Source: Plenodomus lindquistii (taxonomy: Eukaryota > Ascomycota > Dothideomycetes > Pleosporales > Leptosphaeriaceae). From it: a DNA stretch of 64,000 nucleotides. Positions 23,189-35,573 of the stretch are shown here, in pieces. The stretch lies in assembly GCA_025504975.1 (NCBI GenBank), contig JANUWI010000016.1:682001-746000 (forward strand), read 5' to 3'. The first letter of the stretch is position 1; each line of letters starts with the position of its first letter. The position numbers were made by a program, and so were the translations under genes. Below the pieces are notes generated by a model, which worked only from the letters and a program-made list of their open reading frames with translations, did no database searches and was not told the DNA's origin.

Positions 23189-26100
23189 TGTGCAAGGCGC
23201 AACCGTCCCGTGGGGGACCAGAAGACGGGGCAGGCAGCAACGTCGTCGTCGTCTTCTTCACTCGGAAGCGGAAGCGCGCGAAAACCTCTGCTGCAGCCCT
23301 GGACGGATGCAGGCGCGGTCGCAAAGTGGGCCGTCTATTCTTACGCCGCCGTCGGCTCGTGAGGTGGGAGCGCGTGTGCTGCCCGGGCTGGATTGTGGAG
23401 GGGGAAAGCGTTATTGGCCTAGAAGCGGCACATTACATCCGCGCCTAGCTGAGCGACGCAGCGAATCGAATCCAATCTCTCGCACCCAGCACGTTGTTTG
23501 CGTCGAGGCCAGCGATAGCAAGAGGTTGGAGCGAAAGAGACTGCAACACCAGGGCGGCTCGCTGCAAGGCGTCGTGAGCCTAAGTGTGGGGACGGCACGT
23601 GATGCACACGGCGTCGGGTGTTCAATCATTAGGTATGGCTCAGGCTAGCAGTGTGTCAAGATCCGGGACCATCCTTTCTTCCTTGATTACGGCACCATTC
23701 GTCTCGCGGCTCTCGCCTGCCTTGCCTTGCCTTGCCATCTGCATCCTGCGCGCCTGTATACCATGCCCTGTCCATAATGTAGAACCATTCGCATCCATGT
23801 ATAGACGGTGTGTACATAGTATGTAACGGAGCGCGGCACACGCTTAGGCCACCGCGGCTGAGGCCACACTGCTTCTCCGCCGTACAACCATCATCAAAGA
23901 AACACGCTGGGCGACTTCAGCTGTTCACCGCATCTTCAAACCTACCAAGGTGTTGTGGTCGTCGGAAGGCGGTCTGTATGTACCGTGCAAACCCCCACTT
24001 GAACTGCCCCGTCTCATGCATTACCGGCTGATGAGGCCGGTTGCTATCTGATCGGAGGGCGGGGGCAATAAGGTCATGTATGTAGCGAGTGTCGGTTCAT
24101 CTAGAACACTGCTTGACTCGTGGTACATTCCGGCCTTACTGTATACGCTACCGGATGTAATCTCCTGGCATGGTAAGGGAATCGCTTGCTACTGCAAACA
24201 TGGCATCTGAAGGCGTGTGTATGAGTGCAAATCGATGCAAAGGGTTCCTTTCCTACGAAGAACCTTAACTCGTAAACTTCGACTTTGGACTGCTGGCAGA
24301 GACATGCCACCGCAAGAGCATGACATGATCAATTTCGACTCTTGTAGGAACGTCATAGTATACTTCAGAGCGTTCAGCTATAATGATGTTTTAGTCCGAG
24401 TATGCGCTACTGAGCCTGCTGCATGTTCTCATGGTATAGCAGAGCTCCTTTGCGTTGTGCATGTGTGACCCTGCGCAGTCTTTGACCTACAAAATCTTCA
24501 AAGTTCCTTGACAAGACATCTATCTGCATGACCGTGGGATTGTAACTGACCGACCGGAGGCTGTGTATCTCATCTCATAAGTTGTAACCTCTGTTGAGGC
24601 GCCATGCTTCTCAACCAATTGTTTCCGATCAAAATTATCACGGTATATGTGAAGCTCTAGTACCATAAAGAGCGCCTTACTCCGCAAACTATGGGAGTGA
24701 ACATGAGCTGATGGTAGGCGGTGACTGACATGGACTGAAGCTAGAAGGCCCGATGGAACGTCGGAAGGAAACGCGTAGAGACTAAGTGGTCCCCTACCAA
24801 ACCCAAAGTCGCATGGGTTGTCGCGTGGAAGCGGAAGTTTGCTAGCTTTCTGCGACACCGGCTTGCGGGTCCCAACTTGGTGCTGTGGGTCAATGGTTGA
24901 TGCGATTGATCATCAATCACCAGACCGTGTTCGTTGAGTTGAGACTTTCTTATCCTGCCGTTGAGAGAGGGGTTCCTTTGGGACCATGGGGGCGAACAGC
25001 CATGAGGACGGCAGAGAATCGCAAAGAGCAGGTCGGAGCACGCGTGGGGGTGCGTCAAGATGCAATCGCCATGCAACCGACCGAAACTTGACGGCCTGCT
25101 TGTTTGGGGAAGCGACACGGAGCCAGGTCATTAGATCTGGGCTTGAATCTTCGAGAGATGATGAATATGGCAACCGTTGGATCGGTGCATCCAATTGATG
25201 GCAACAGCCTTTCAATTACATAGTACCGTTCGAATGCGAAGCACACAGATGGCAATGTTCCGTGCGCTGTCTGCTCTACGCCATAGAGATTAGATTGTTA
25301 TTGCGAGGAAGCGCCCCGAGCCTAACGCGTCCGTGTCTTGCGAACAGGCCGTCAAATGCCCTTTGAAACCATAAGCACGATCACGCCTTGCTTTTCAGAT
25401 TTCTAGAGCATTACGAGAAACGTGCTAGCGGGGAGGGGAAGGTTTCGATGATAGACATTGCCCCTCACGGTGCGATCATGGAGGGGCTTCGAGATGCTGG
25501 TATTGACGGACATGGACGCGCAGAGTTCACTCAATCGCTATCAAGAAATGACGGTGAGGAAAGGCGAGCTGTCATTGAGGACGACACCGTTTGTTTGACC
25601 GCAGGCCTATACGGTACGCCATGCTCAAGGATCATTAGTTACGCGAGGGTCCAACGGAGGCAAGCGGGGCATGTCCTTTCTTAGCGGGCTGGTCATTGGT
25701 TGCAGCTGGCGGAGGATGCTGAGACATGAATGTGCTGCGCACTCGTAGGCGAATGCGTTTGGTGCTCAACGTGGTGTATCGTACTCGTCGAACATGGCAT
25801 AACATGTGGAAAGCAGCATCTTGACGTGCTCTCGACAAGCTGCAAGCTGCAAGCTGCTGTAAGGTCTGGCGGGCTGCTGCAGGTGTGGATTGCACTAGCT
25901 GTGGGTGGGTCGCGGGGAACGGGAATGATGGCCCGAAAGAATGGGATTAGAGTTCCCAGGAACGAGTAAGCTCCACCGGCGATCAAGCCTGTGTCTTGAA
26001 ATTAGTTGCGGTGGTGGTGGGAAAAGACTGAGGCACGCTCCTGGCGTCATATCAGCGCCCCTTTTCTGTGCCCCCTCGTCATCCAAGGGCACATGCCACA

Positions 26101-27146
26101 AGAGGGGTGGCTGTCGATGGCACTGTTATGTCTGTGTAATTTTGACTTGCTTAGGTCAGTATGCAAAGCAGCATGCACGAATCGCTGAGGCGGTGAGACG
26201 CTGTATGCATGCGATGCATCTTAGAACTGGTGCCCGGTAGACTATGCCTGCAAGAGGCAACAGTGCATTGAGGCTCTTACCGCTTTTTCTCCATGCTGTG
26301 CGACAACTGGCGGAGGGCGACGACAGCTCCGCTATCGAGAGCGGGTGGTACGGCGAGACCTTTGGACGCAACGCTGCCGCGAGAAGAACAATTGGTCCTC
26401 GACGTGCCATGTTGCAACTGGTGGTCCCAGATGCCAAGATTGACTGTGGCTGTTCGCGAATCGTGATGGTGGAGACGAGTGCAGGGCAGTGTTTGTCGTG
26501 TTTGTCGTGTCGACTGGAGAGGCCATGTTCACACGGCAGGCGCAGCACACGTCGGCTGGAAGCTGCCAAAAGCAAAGGCAGAGGTTGCGTCGACACTGTG
26601 CAAAAGCAGACGTGACGGTGTGGCAAAAGACGGGTGCAGCGACGGGTCGGCCCTCGAGGAGTCGCGTTGTCATGTACTCTAGTGCAGAGCAGAGTACTGT
26701 AATGAGCGTAATGAATCGGAGCAGCAGCAGGGGTGGCTGGGCGTGGTGAGGCGGGCGCCGGACAGCGGGCCTGCTGCTCTGCTGCTGCTGGCATCCGTGC
26801 CCGCGCAGTGCACCCCTCGTTTTCCACTCGCTCCTTAGTCCGTCCCTCACGCTGCCACATGAGCATGAGCCTCCATCCCATCGCCATCCCATCGCCATCC
26901 CATACTCGCATTGTTTGCCCACACGGCCGTCCGGCACCGTCGCCTGCCTCTCGCCGCACCCTCACACAGCCCCTCCCGTGGTATTCGCCTGCCCACTCCG
27001 CGGAATGAACTCAGCGTGCAGCCAATTCATCCACCCCGTCAACACGCTTTAACGCCCACGCGCGCCGCCCGCCCGCGCCGCCTCGCCCTCCCCCTTGCCC
27101 CAGCACTGCGCCTGCGTACTGCCGACTGCGACTGCACACTGCTGCC
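23189..27146. other. 4 kb divergent gene-free region between Ras-GEF and C2H2 factor
   Basis: No coding gene can be supported on either strand. The stretch 26156-26965 (minus) is open in two frames, but its content is Arg/Ala/Pro/Cys-biased without family signature and lies in the likely promoter of the C2H2 gene. Pyrimidine-rich tracts near 27050-27110 precede the plus-strand start. Long upstream regions like this are common for fungal developmental regulators; uORFs or a non-coding RNA cannot be excluded. Confidence 0.45.
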
Positions 27147-29833
27147 ATGGCGTCGAATGCGTCGCCCGCCGCCGCGCGCAAGACGAGCGCGCCCGAGAAG
27201 AAGTACAAGTGCCAGTTCTGCAACCGCGCCTTCAGCCGGAGCGAGCACCGAAGCCGCCACGAACGCTCTCGTAAGTGCTCCCGCGCGCCCTGTGATGGAG
27301 CTCTGCTTGTTTGGGGCGGGGTAGCTGTTTACTGATGCGGGACCTCGCGCCGTGGTCGCGCTGCGGGGAACAGAGAGACAATGTTGCTGACTGCCCCTCA
27401 CCCACAGACACCAAAGAACGTCCCTTCAAGTGCCTCAAGTGCCGCAGCACCTTTGTGCGCCGCGACCTCCTGCTGCGCCACGACCGCACCGTCCACGCAA
27501 AAGACGGCGGCGCGCCCCTGCCCAGCGAGCAGAAGCGCCGCACCGCCAACAAGGCTGCCGACGCCGGGCCCTCGAAGCCCGCACACGCACCCGCACACGC
27601 ACCCGCCCCCGCCGCCCACAATGCCGCCACCACCCTCGAGCAGATCGAGGACGCCAACGAGGACATGGAAGACGCCGACCTCGAGGCCGCCGCCATGCTC
27701 ATGACCGACTTCCACCACAAGGCCATGGCCAGCCAGGAGCCCGAGATGGTGCCCGAGCACCACGAGCCCGTCATCTCGCCCACGGGCCAGTCGATGCTGG
27801 AGCCCGTCATCCCCTACACCGCGCCTGGCCAGAACATGCTGCCGCAGATGCCCTGGCGAGACTCGATGGTGCCCCTGTCCGAGCCCAAGTCGACGCCAGA
27901 CACGCACTCCGCCTTCAACACGGCCAGTGCCCTGAGCTCGCATCCCCACCAGCTGCCGCCGCTGATGGAGCGCACCATGTCAGGCAACGACACCCTCGCC
28001 CCCACCTTCCAGTCGATGAATGGCGGCAATGGTCTCGGCACCCCGGGTGCCCTGTCGCCGTACCCCTCGATGATGGGGCCTGTGTCGCCTGTCGACTACC
28101 GCAAGTCTCCTGGCCCCAACCAGGCTCTGATGATGACTCGTGCGCCCCAGCTCGATTCGGAAGAGCAGTGCGCGCGCATCTACGAGAACATCAAGCAGTA
28201 CGACAGCGAGAACTCGCTACTCGAGACATTCCACTTGCCCAGCTTGAACACGCTCAATCGTCTCCTCAAGACGTACTTTGATCTCTTCCATCATCATTTG
28301 CCATTTCTACACCCAGCGACCTTCAACCCCACAGAGGTCTCGGCGCCATTGCTTCTCGCCGTATTGTCTATAGGCGCCTTGTATATCTTTGACCAGGACC
28401 AGGCATACATGTTGCATATTGGCTCCAAGGTCCTCGTCAACCAGTTCTTGCAGAACAAGGAAAATTTCAGCTCGCGCAAGTGTCCATTGTGGACCATGCA
28501 AAGCACTCTTCTGAACATGATCTTCTCCAGTTGGAGTGGCGACCCCAAGGGTCTCGAATGGGCATGCTCAATCAAGAGCTTACTGGCTAATGTAAGTACC
28601 TTGCCATAGTCCTTCAAGTCCCAAACTGACAATTCGTAGATGGTCGCTGGTAACCGTTACGAGCTCAAGCTCCGGGCTGATGCTCGCGACGGGGCTCAGC
28701 CCAATCACGAAGAGTGGGTAGTCGATGAGCAGTGTCGCCGAACCTATTACGCAGTGTATATCTTCTTTGGCCTCCTGACCCTAACATACAACCACACACC
28801 CGCAATGGGCTTCAACGAGTTTGATACTTTGGAACTGCCTTCATCAGAGTCGCTCTGGACAATGGAAGTCTCCGATGATGAGGCCTGGCGCGAAAGCCTG
28901 GCAGCATCAAAGATCATCACGTTTCGCCAAGCACACGACAACCTTTTCCAGGGAGAGACTGCACGGTATAGTGCGTTTGCCACGCGCGTCATGATCAACG
29001 CTCTCTTCCTCGAGGTTTGGTATCATAAGCGAAGTCCAGAGGCCCTGCAAGATGTCGTCACAGAGTACAAGCTTCGCCTGGCTCTGGAGACCTGGGAGAA
29101 GTCGCTCGAATTGTGTGAGCCGGAGACTGTGGTTGTGCAGTTGAGCGCACCCCACAAGGGACACCCCTTGATCTTCAACGCAATGGCTTTGTACAGAAAC
29201 ACGAGAGCTCGTCTCGTCGTTGATCTGAAGTCCATTCAGGAAGCACTTCGATACCACGACTCCTACGAGGTTGCCGCGGCCATGACCAACGCTCGCGACA
29301 AAGTTCAGCGATCGCCTGAGATGATCAAGGTCATTCAGGAGTGCTTCGACTGCATCGAAGTGGCAGCTGTGCAAGGTATCCGTTGGGTTGCACGCACTTC
29401 AGCTACCAACTGGAGCATCGAGCATCCCCTCACCGGCATGGATCTCATGGTTATCCTCACTCTCTGGCTTTACCGCCTGGAACACGACGAAGAACCTGCT
29501 ACCGAGGAAGAGCTGGCCATGTACAACAAGCTCCGCAATCTCTTTGATGATGATTCTGTCGATGTCTATGGTGCAAAGTTGAGCTCCACCGTTGCCCGAC
29601 TCTGGGGCAGCATGATTGACGAGGTCGTTGTATGGGGGTATGTAGCCCATTTACCCTTTCACTTGGTACAACCGCTGATTCTGTACAGTATTACTAGACT
29701 CATGGGCGAAGCTTTCAAGCTTCACTCACAAGCCCTTGTTGGCTACGAAGACGCCATGTCCTCGCGCTCTGGGTCTGCATCGCCAATGGCCACTGGTGGT
29801 GTGCAAGTCCTGGAGATGCAGATGGCATACTAG
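27147..29833 (+). CDS. C2H2 zinc-finger transcription factor with fungal TF domain, 816 or 833 aa
   Basis: Exons 27147-27270, 27408-28591 and 28640-29833, with introns of 137 and 48 nt. The last exon probably contains a further 51-nt intron at 29638-29688 (GTATGT, GCTGAT branch, TACAG) that has no stop and keeps frame, so both isoforms are readable. Two tandem C2H2 fingers: C22-x2-C25...H38-x3-H42, split by intron 1, and C50-x2-C53...H66-x4-H71, with linker TKERPFK. A Pro/Ala/Met-rich central part follows (DMEDADLEAAAMLMTDFHH). A fungal-specific TF (middle homology) domain runs from about residue 340, with HHHLPFLHPATF, APLLLAVLSIGALY and YELKLRADARDG. Expected to be a nuclear regulator; the target is unknown. 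The start follows a GC-rich leader. Confidence 0.88.
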
Positions 29834-30678
29834 ATCCCAACATGTCCAGACAGCTTGTTTGACATCTTGTTCGATTTCTGTTTCTTTCTATCTTTCCTTG
29901 CTAGACTGTGGGCTATAATGTGTTCAGATCTTGTCATTTCCGTGCATCCAGGGCATGGCATGGAGTTCGGCGTACAGCATACAACATCTGCTTCGAGCAA
30001 CACGGCGCAAAGGGGCGGTCTCATCCAGATCACTACACTTTTGAGCTCATGCTCTTCTATTCGGCGACCTTCTAATATCTTTCATCGCTCATACCCATCG
30101 ACTTGCTGGACTATACTGGAGGCTGGCCCCACGCGTTTTGTTGCTTCACTTGGTGCGACTGCAGGGCGTCGTCTTTGCGGCACTCCGCTAATACCTCTTT
30201 CTCATTTTATGTACTTTTTCTTCCTATGGGTTCCGATTGGCATTGTCTTTTCTTTGCATATACCATACCGTCCGTTGACTGGCATGTTGGACCGCGGAGG
30301 TGGGAGGCATGCATGGAAGCTGTAGATTGATGATGTTTGAACATGGAAGTGCGAGGTGACTTTGGAGGAAAATGGATCCTGTACACAAGCATGCTTTCAT
30401 AATGCCAATTCAATCTTTATATATAAGAAGTTTGACTTGGGGCTACTTTGCATTGTGAAGCACCCAGCAAGCAGCGAGGTGCGGTGCGACTAGTCCTAAT
30501 GAATTAGACACTGGTCCAAGCTCCTCTCGAACGAACATTTTTCGCGCCAAAACTTCGACTTGGGCCCCAGCCCAGCATCTCCAACATCGCATTCCGTCGC
30601 ACTGCTCCCCACAACACGATAGCCCTTACCCATACTTTAGCCCGAGTATTCTTCATTTGAATACTCACTACCCACGCA
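29834..30678. other. intergenic between C2H2 factor and NHP2
   Basis: 3' flank of the C2H2 gene, then the NHP2 promoter. Nothing specific except an AT-rich stretch TATATATAAG near 30418-30428, too far (about 250 nt) from NHP2 to call a TATA box with confidence. Confidence 0.45.
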
Positions 30679-31472
30679 ATGGCGAAAGACCTTAGCGAAA
30701 AGAAGCTGAAGAAGGACAAGAAGGAGAAGAAGGAAAAGCGCAGCGAGACCGATGGCGTAACCAAGTCGAAGAAGGACAAGAAGGAGAAGAAGGTCCAGGT
30801 TGATGCGGAAATGGTCGACGCGCTCGAGGCTGAGCTCGAGAAGGCGCCAGAGGTGCAGCTTGTACGCGCTGGAGCGGAGGACAGTGAGGAGCCAAAGGGT
30901 GCGCTTGTGCCCTTTGCGTTCCCATTGGCAGACAACGAGAAGGAGGTCAAGAAGATTCTTAAGACTGTGAAAAAGTGTATGTACGCCCTGCGAGCTATGG
31001 TAGAGCTTTCAGTCGATTGTTGGCGATTCTCTCCCAACTCGATCCCACCCAATGCAACACCGGTGTCCTGTGTATTCAGCTGCTAATAACTATCCTAGCC
31101 GCAAAATCCAAGACCCTCCGTCGTGGCGTCAAAGAGGTTGTCAAGGCGCTCCGCAAATCCGCTGCCTCCACCTCATCGGACCTCAGCGACCCCACCGCCA
31201 TCGTTGTCATCGCTGCAGACATCTCCCCCATGGACGTAATCTCCCACATCCCCGTGCTCTGCGAGGACCACAACGTGCCCTACATCTACATCAAGTCGCG
31301 CGCACAGCTCGGCGAGGCGAGCGCAACCAAGCGGCCCACCAGTGTGGTCATGATTGCCAAGGACCGGACGGGCAAGAAGGGCGGCAAGGAAGAGGACGAT
31401 GCCGAGTTCAAGGAGGCGTATGTTGAGTTGGCGAAGGTGGTAGGCAAGGCGAGCAAGAGCGTGCGCAAGTGA
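30679..31472 (+). CDS. NHP2: H/ACA ribonucleoprotein subunit NHP2, 223 aa, 2 exons
   Basis: Exons 30679-30976 and 31099-31472 flank a 122-nt intron (TGTATGT...CTAATAAC...CTAG, phase 1). The N-terminus is a Lys-rich tail with repeated KKDKKEKK blocks. The L7Ae/Nhp2 RNA-binding domain spans about residues 85-215: KTLRRGVKEVVKALRK, AIVVIAADISPMDVISHIP, LCEDHNVPYIYIKSRAQLG, RPTSVVMIA. Nhp2 binds the K-turn-like fold of H/ACA guide RNAs with Cbf5, Gar1 and Nop10 for pseudouridylation of rRNA in the nucleolus. The Lys-rich leader is longer than in yeast, as usual in filamentous fungi. Confidence 0.94.
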
Positions 31473-32070
31473 GCGCATTGAATTGGGCCGACAGGACCAT
31501 GTGGTGGCCGGGATCAGATCAGATGTGTGATTATTGTTGCATACGACGGCCATACTGCCAGCAAAAGGGATGATGGAAGGCGTCTGGCGTTCTTCTCTCG
31601 CGCAATAGTGAGGATATGACTCTGTTGCATAGGCTATATTTCTTCCTGGTCTTCTTCTCCGTACGGTATAGCATGGGTGCGTTTCTGTCGCACCCGTTCG
31701 CAAATGGAAAATTTCAAAATAGGCAGTCTTTGACGTTGCGTCTTTAGAGCTCCCTCGTGTGCTTTAGACGTGTCGTTTTTTAACTTTGATAGAGATACAA
31801 ATCCCGTAAGCACAAACGCTAGAGAAACCTGTCTAATCAATCATCATAGCAGACAAAGCAACTCTACGATGCTACCAAGGACAATGTGGTGGACCAATTT
31901 TGGGCATAAAACACGCATAGTGGACGATAGCGTTGTCTTCAACATATACATTGACTTGCAGCATCATATCCACCTACCCACTATCCCGATATGTCTTCTC
32001 CTATCCCAGAACTCCTCTTCATCACCATACACCATGCTCCCACTGCCCCGTCCCCTTTACTCTCTCGACT
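31473..32070. other. convergent intergenic region
   Basis: About 600 bases between the 3' ends of NHP2 (+) and the AA9 gene (-). No feature recognised beyond 3' UTR-like AT-rich sequence. Confidence 0.5.
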
Positions 32071-32996
32071 TTACCCACTCCATACCTTTGGTCCTGGAGG
32101 TGTGTACGTAGTGATAGCACTACTATATGTATCCACCGTAACACCTGGATCGCTCTGGGCGGCGTATCCCGGAATAGTGGCAAGGTAGTCGCCGCTAGGT
32201 TGGGCGGAGCCGGATCCTGTGACTTCGAGCTGGGACATTTGCGTTAATACATGTGAGCCGTGGAGGAATAGGAATGAGAAGGGCGATGAGGCCGACAAGA
32301 GCACAAGATAAAAGAGGACAGAGACGTGAATGGACGAGGAGCATACCTGTGCACACTCCGCATAGAACTGCGGTGTCTTGGCTTGGTGAAGGGCGAGTAG
32401 TTCATGCCTAATGAGGTAGTTTCCCGGTGCAAGTGACGCCGGCACCACACTCTCCCAGTACAAATTCTTCAATACTTTTGCAGTTCCCCAATTTCTCCCA
32501 CTCAGTGGTGGTGCCGTCATGCCTTCCTGATCAATCTTAAACCACTTCTTCCCACTGCCATCGCAGCTCTTGAAATCACCAGCGCACTTGTACATCCACA
32601 CCATGACCGGTCCTTGCTCGTGTGTCCATTGCTTCCAGATCGCCTTGATCTTTGAGCCAGCGGCGATTTTGGCGGATAAGTCGGCGGAGGTCCCGCCGTT
32701 GCACATCACTTTGCGATCGGTGATTGTCATGGTGGGGTTGTAGTCTGGCCATTGGCGTTGAATGGTTTTGGGGGAGGACGCTGGGGAAAACCCTTCGTAG
32801 CTAGTCGGTGGGTGAGTGGGTTGAATTTCTTATCCGAGATAACAATGGATGTATGGGTAGATGATAGGAATAGGATGTATAGCTATAGTTACCCTGGGTA
32901 TGTAGTTCCGTCGATCACATAGCTAGTCACTGCGCCGTGGGCGGCAGCTTGAGCAGCGAGGAGCGTGGTAGCAGTGAAGAGGCTCGTGAACAACAT
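32071..32996 (-). CDS. AA9 lytic polysaccharide monooxygenase, 238 aa, 3 exons
   Basis: Exons 32893-32996, 32347-32800 and 32071-32229, with introns of 92 and 117 nt. Signal peptide MLFTSLFTATTLLAAQAAA (19 aa) leaves His20 as the mature N-terminus (HGAVTSYVIDG), the first histidine of the copper brace. His95 in THEQGPVMVW is the second. The conserved His/Gln/Tyr set around NYLIRHELLALH and TPQFYAECAQ (axial Tyr181) is present. Cysteines for the usual disulfides are visible (MC, YKC, EC). There is no CBM1; the chain ends in a short Pro/Tyr/Thr tail (TTYTPPGPKVWSG). AA9 enzymes oxidatively cleave cellulose or hemicellulose using O2/H2O2. A TATA box lies 61 nt upstream. Confidence 0.93.
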
Positions 32997-34736
32997 TGCA
33001 GCAGCAACAACTGGTGATTCAGATACTTGAACAGCTCCCAATGATCCAGGACGTTTCTTATATACCTACACCCCTACCTCTTCCACCATCCAGCGCATAA
33101 CCCCACCACACAGTTCAGCTCGCCTCGCTCTCCATCTCCCAATATACTCACACGTCACGCTTCCATCTCATAGATCGAATACCGTGTCTAATCATGCAAC
33201 CCACCGGTCATCGTGATAGTAACACCCAATCTGCATATACTATGTGCAGGTGGTGTTGGCGGACCGGCTAATCGTGACTGGCTGACGAACACTATATGTG
33301 ACGCCTCCATGCCGGCTTTTGTGGTACCGAACCTGGATCAGTAAAAGCCTTGAGATTGATGTACCCCGGATAAAGGGAATCTGGGGGAAGGGTGTAATGA
33401 CAGTAATGGTTGGAGTGAGCTGCGTTGGGCTGCTGGGCTGCAAGGACAGCTGGATATGGTAAGCAGGGACAAGCAAAGAGATACGCAATATGAGACGATG
33501 ACGACTCTGATCAGATTGGACATGTCTGATATGCAATGAACATTGATTTTTGGTAAGATCTCGACTGATCTCGAGCGATTGTCGTAATCGATGTATTCTG
33601 TGTGACCTCCCTCATCGACTTCGGGAGCCGCAACCGGAATATAAGGGTACCCTCAGCAGGTTTCTCAATCAGCATCGACTTTGAAATCTCTTCCATTCCG
33701 TTAGCCTGAAATTACTCGTGAAAAAAGTGTCAACAATAGAAAGGCTTCGGAGTCAACGCTTGACTCGGGCTCATAATTTGTTGTACAACAATAGATCTTG
33801 TCGTGCTCCGAACTATCAGCGATCGAATGAATTCGGAGACTACACAATGATCCAGGATCTTCAGGGCCCGCTGAAAAAAGACTAGGATATGATGGGTTTG
33901 ATGTTCGAGACTCATGTCATAGACAGCGATGCGCAAGTACAACTGTAAAAGGTGTATGACATTGATCACACCACCGCGTCACGTCCGAGAAATCCCCAAG
34001 ACACGCTCTGGTGCTGTGTCGGTCGGTGCGCTGACGTCGCTGTGAGATAGTCGGTGACTGTCGTTCAACAGTTTCGATATTGATTCCGAGAGAGTGTTTT
34101 ATCGCGCAACCTGCAGTCTGTAGAATTATTCTTCTGGCAGTCGTTGGCTGCATAATATATGTTGACCAGTCGAATGTAGTACCACAGGATCTCCTGCCAA
34201 CGCGCACGAACAAAGAGGAAGGTAATGTTGCAGCTTCAGCCGGTGACTGGCGCAATACGCTCAGAATAGCAATCGGAGAATACCCTGAGATTCGGAATGA
34301 GGCTCAACAGACCAGCATGTGAATCCTCGTCATGTACGGTGGAGTGACGCGCCCAGAAATGTGGCGCGACTCCCGCCGCATCCCGTGTTATCGCGCATCG
34401 GACCCACTAGTGGCAGTAACACAGCGTGATGTGGCATGGAATAGGAACACGAAGGGCCTTCAGCACAGCCTTGATCCGGATTGGGATTCCGAATGCTCTG
34501 ACATATAAGTAAAATTGTACTGCCAGGGCCAATTCGACACATACAGATATCAGCATTCATCAACATCACCCACGAACACATATCCGATAAGAAGTGCATC
34601 ACCCAATTGGGCTTAACTTCAATCCTCCAAACTACGACATCGAAAACACCGACGTAGATATCACTCGAACACCTCCTGTCGGCCACAAATCACAGTCTCG
34701 ACTACTTCAAAGATCTATCAGGTCAATTGATCAAAG
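32997..34736. other. intergenic 1.7 kb, no gene seen
   Basis: Divergent spacer between the AA9 gene (-) and the 2EXR-like gene (+). Left end: TATA box of AA9. A plus-strand open stretch at 34080-34322 begins without a convincing leader and shows no family trait; I do not call it. No repeat recognised. Confidence 0.45.
33057..33064 (-). promoter_or_regulatory. TATA box of the AA9 gene
   Basis: TATATAAG on the minus strand, centred about 64 nt upstream of the AA9 start codon; a position and sequence expected for an inducible secreted enzyme gene. No activator site was assigned. Confidence 0.5.
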
Positions 34737-35573
34737 ATGACGTCGCCATACTACTTCGCGGCACATTTCAACTCGCCTCCACAACATCCCATCACATCTA
34801 CAACGGAACCGGAAATCAAGAAAGAAGAACCACATCAACAAACAGACCCCAACGCACCACACTATGCAGGGACCCGCTTTGTTGACCCGCAGAAGACCTC
34901 ACCATTCTTCCGCCTCCCAGCTGAACTTCGCAATCAAATATACACCGCTCTCCTCTGCCCCAACACACCAACTCCCCATGGCCTCGCAACCTTCAACTCG
35001 CAAGGCTACAAGCAACAATCGCTCCACCCATCAATCCTCCGCACATGCAAGAAAATCTACCAAGAGGCTGAGAACATGCTCTACACTACCAACATCTTCC
35101 ATGCTCACCCAGCTATCTTGACCGCACTCCCGCACTTCACTACCGCCGCGCAACCAGTAATCAACCCAGATAGCATTGCGAAAATCAGCCGCTGGCAACT
35201 CACCATGAGACTGGACACCGATCCGCGATTCACCGCACAACAAGCGACTGCTGCCTTTAGCGGAGCGGAGTACCTGGAAATCAAGGTGTGGCAGAGCATG
35301 TTCGATGGGTGCGATGCCTCGGTCTTGCGACTATTCCTCGGGATCAGGGGTGTGAGGGTCGCAAGGGTGCATGGCAGTGTAAATCAGGAGTTGGCGAGAT
35401 GGTTGGAAAACAAAATGATGAGTCCAGTGGAGGCGAAGGTGGAGGGCGAGCACTGTGACTGTAAGGGGGAGAGGGAATTGAGGTGTACGGGTTGTGGGAA
35501 GAAAGTGGCTTTGGAAGAATTAGGGAGTGAGTGGCTGGGTCAACGGGATGCTTGGACATATGGCAACCGCTAA
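34737..35573 (+). CDS. 2EXR / F-box-like domain protein, 278 aa, single exon
   Basis: Begins MTSPYYFAAHFNSPPQHP. A Pro/Gln/Glu-rich leader precedes the diagnostic segment SPFFRLPAELRNQIYTALL (about residues 54-72). This is the signature of the large Dothideomycete/Sordariomycete family described as 2EXR or F-box-like. The segment HPSILRTCKKIYQEAENMLYTTN matches the family's second conserved block. The C-terminus has a small cysteine/histidine group (EHCDCKGE, LRCTGCGKK) that could bind a metal, which is unusual for the family. Function is unknown; the F-box resemblance would suggest recruitment to an SCF ligase, but this is only inference. No intron is apparent. Confidence 0.78.
   Translation: MTSPYYFAAHFNSPPQHPITSTTEPEIKKEEPHQQTDPNAPHYAGTRFVDPQKTSPFFRLPAELRNQIYTALLCPNTPTPHGLATFNSQGYKQQSLHPSILRTCKKIYQEAENMLYTTNIFHAHPAILTALPHFTTAAQPVINPDSIAKISRWQLTMRLDTDPRFTAQQATAAFSGAEYLEIKVWQSMFDGCDASVLRLFLGIRGVRVARVHGSVNQELARWLENKMMSPVEAKVEGEHCDCKGERELRCTGCGKKVALEELGSEWLGQRDAWTYGNR

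Noticed and set aside
24437..24449. GAGCTCCTTTGCG resembling a MITE end
   Set aside because: No partner repeat nearby and no TA border; probably chance.
26156..26965. Minus-strand open frame of 269 codons
   Set aside because: Arg/Ala/Cys-biased, no conserved motif, overlaps another open frame on the same strand and lies in the promoter of the C2H2 gene.
27430..28281. 283-codon plus-strand frame inside the C2H2 gene
   Set aside because: Out-of-frame shadow produced by GC-rich third positions.
30977..31098. Possible snoRNA inside the NHP2 intron
   Set aside because: The 122-nt intron lacks recognisable C/D boxes or H/ACA boxes in proper arrangement.
31749..31761. Partial match GAGCTCCCTCGTG to the MITE end
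   Set aside because: Three mismatches, no inverted partner at a suitable distance, no flanking TA.
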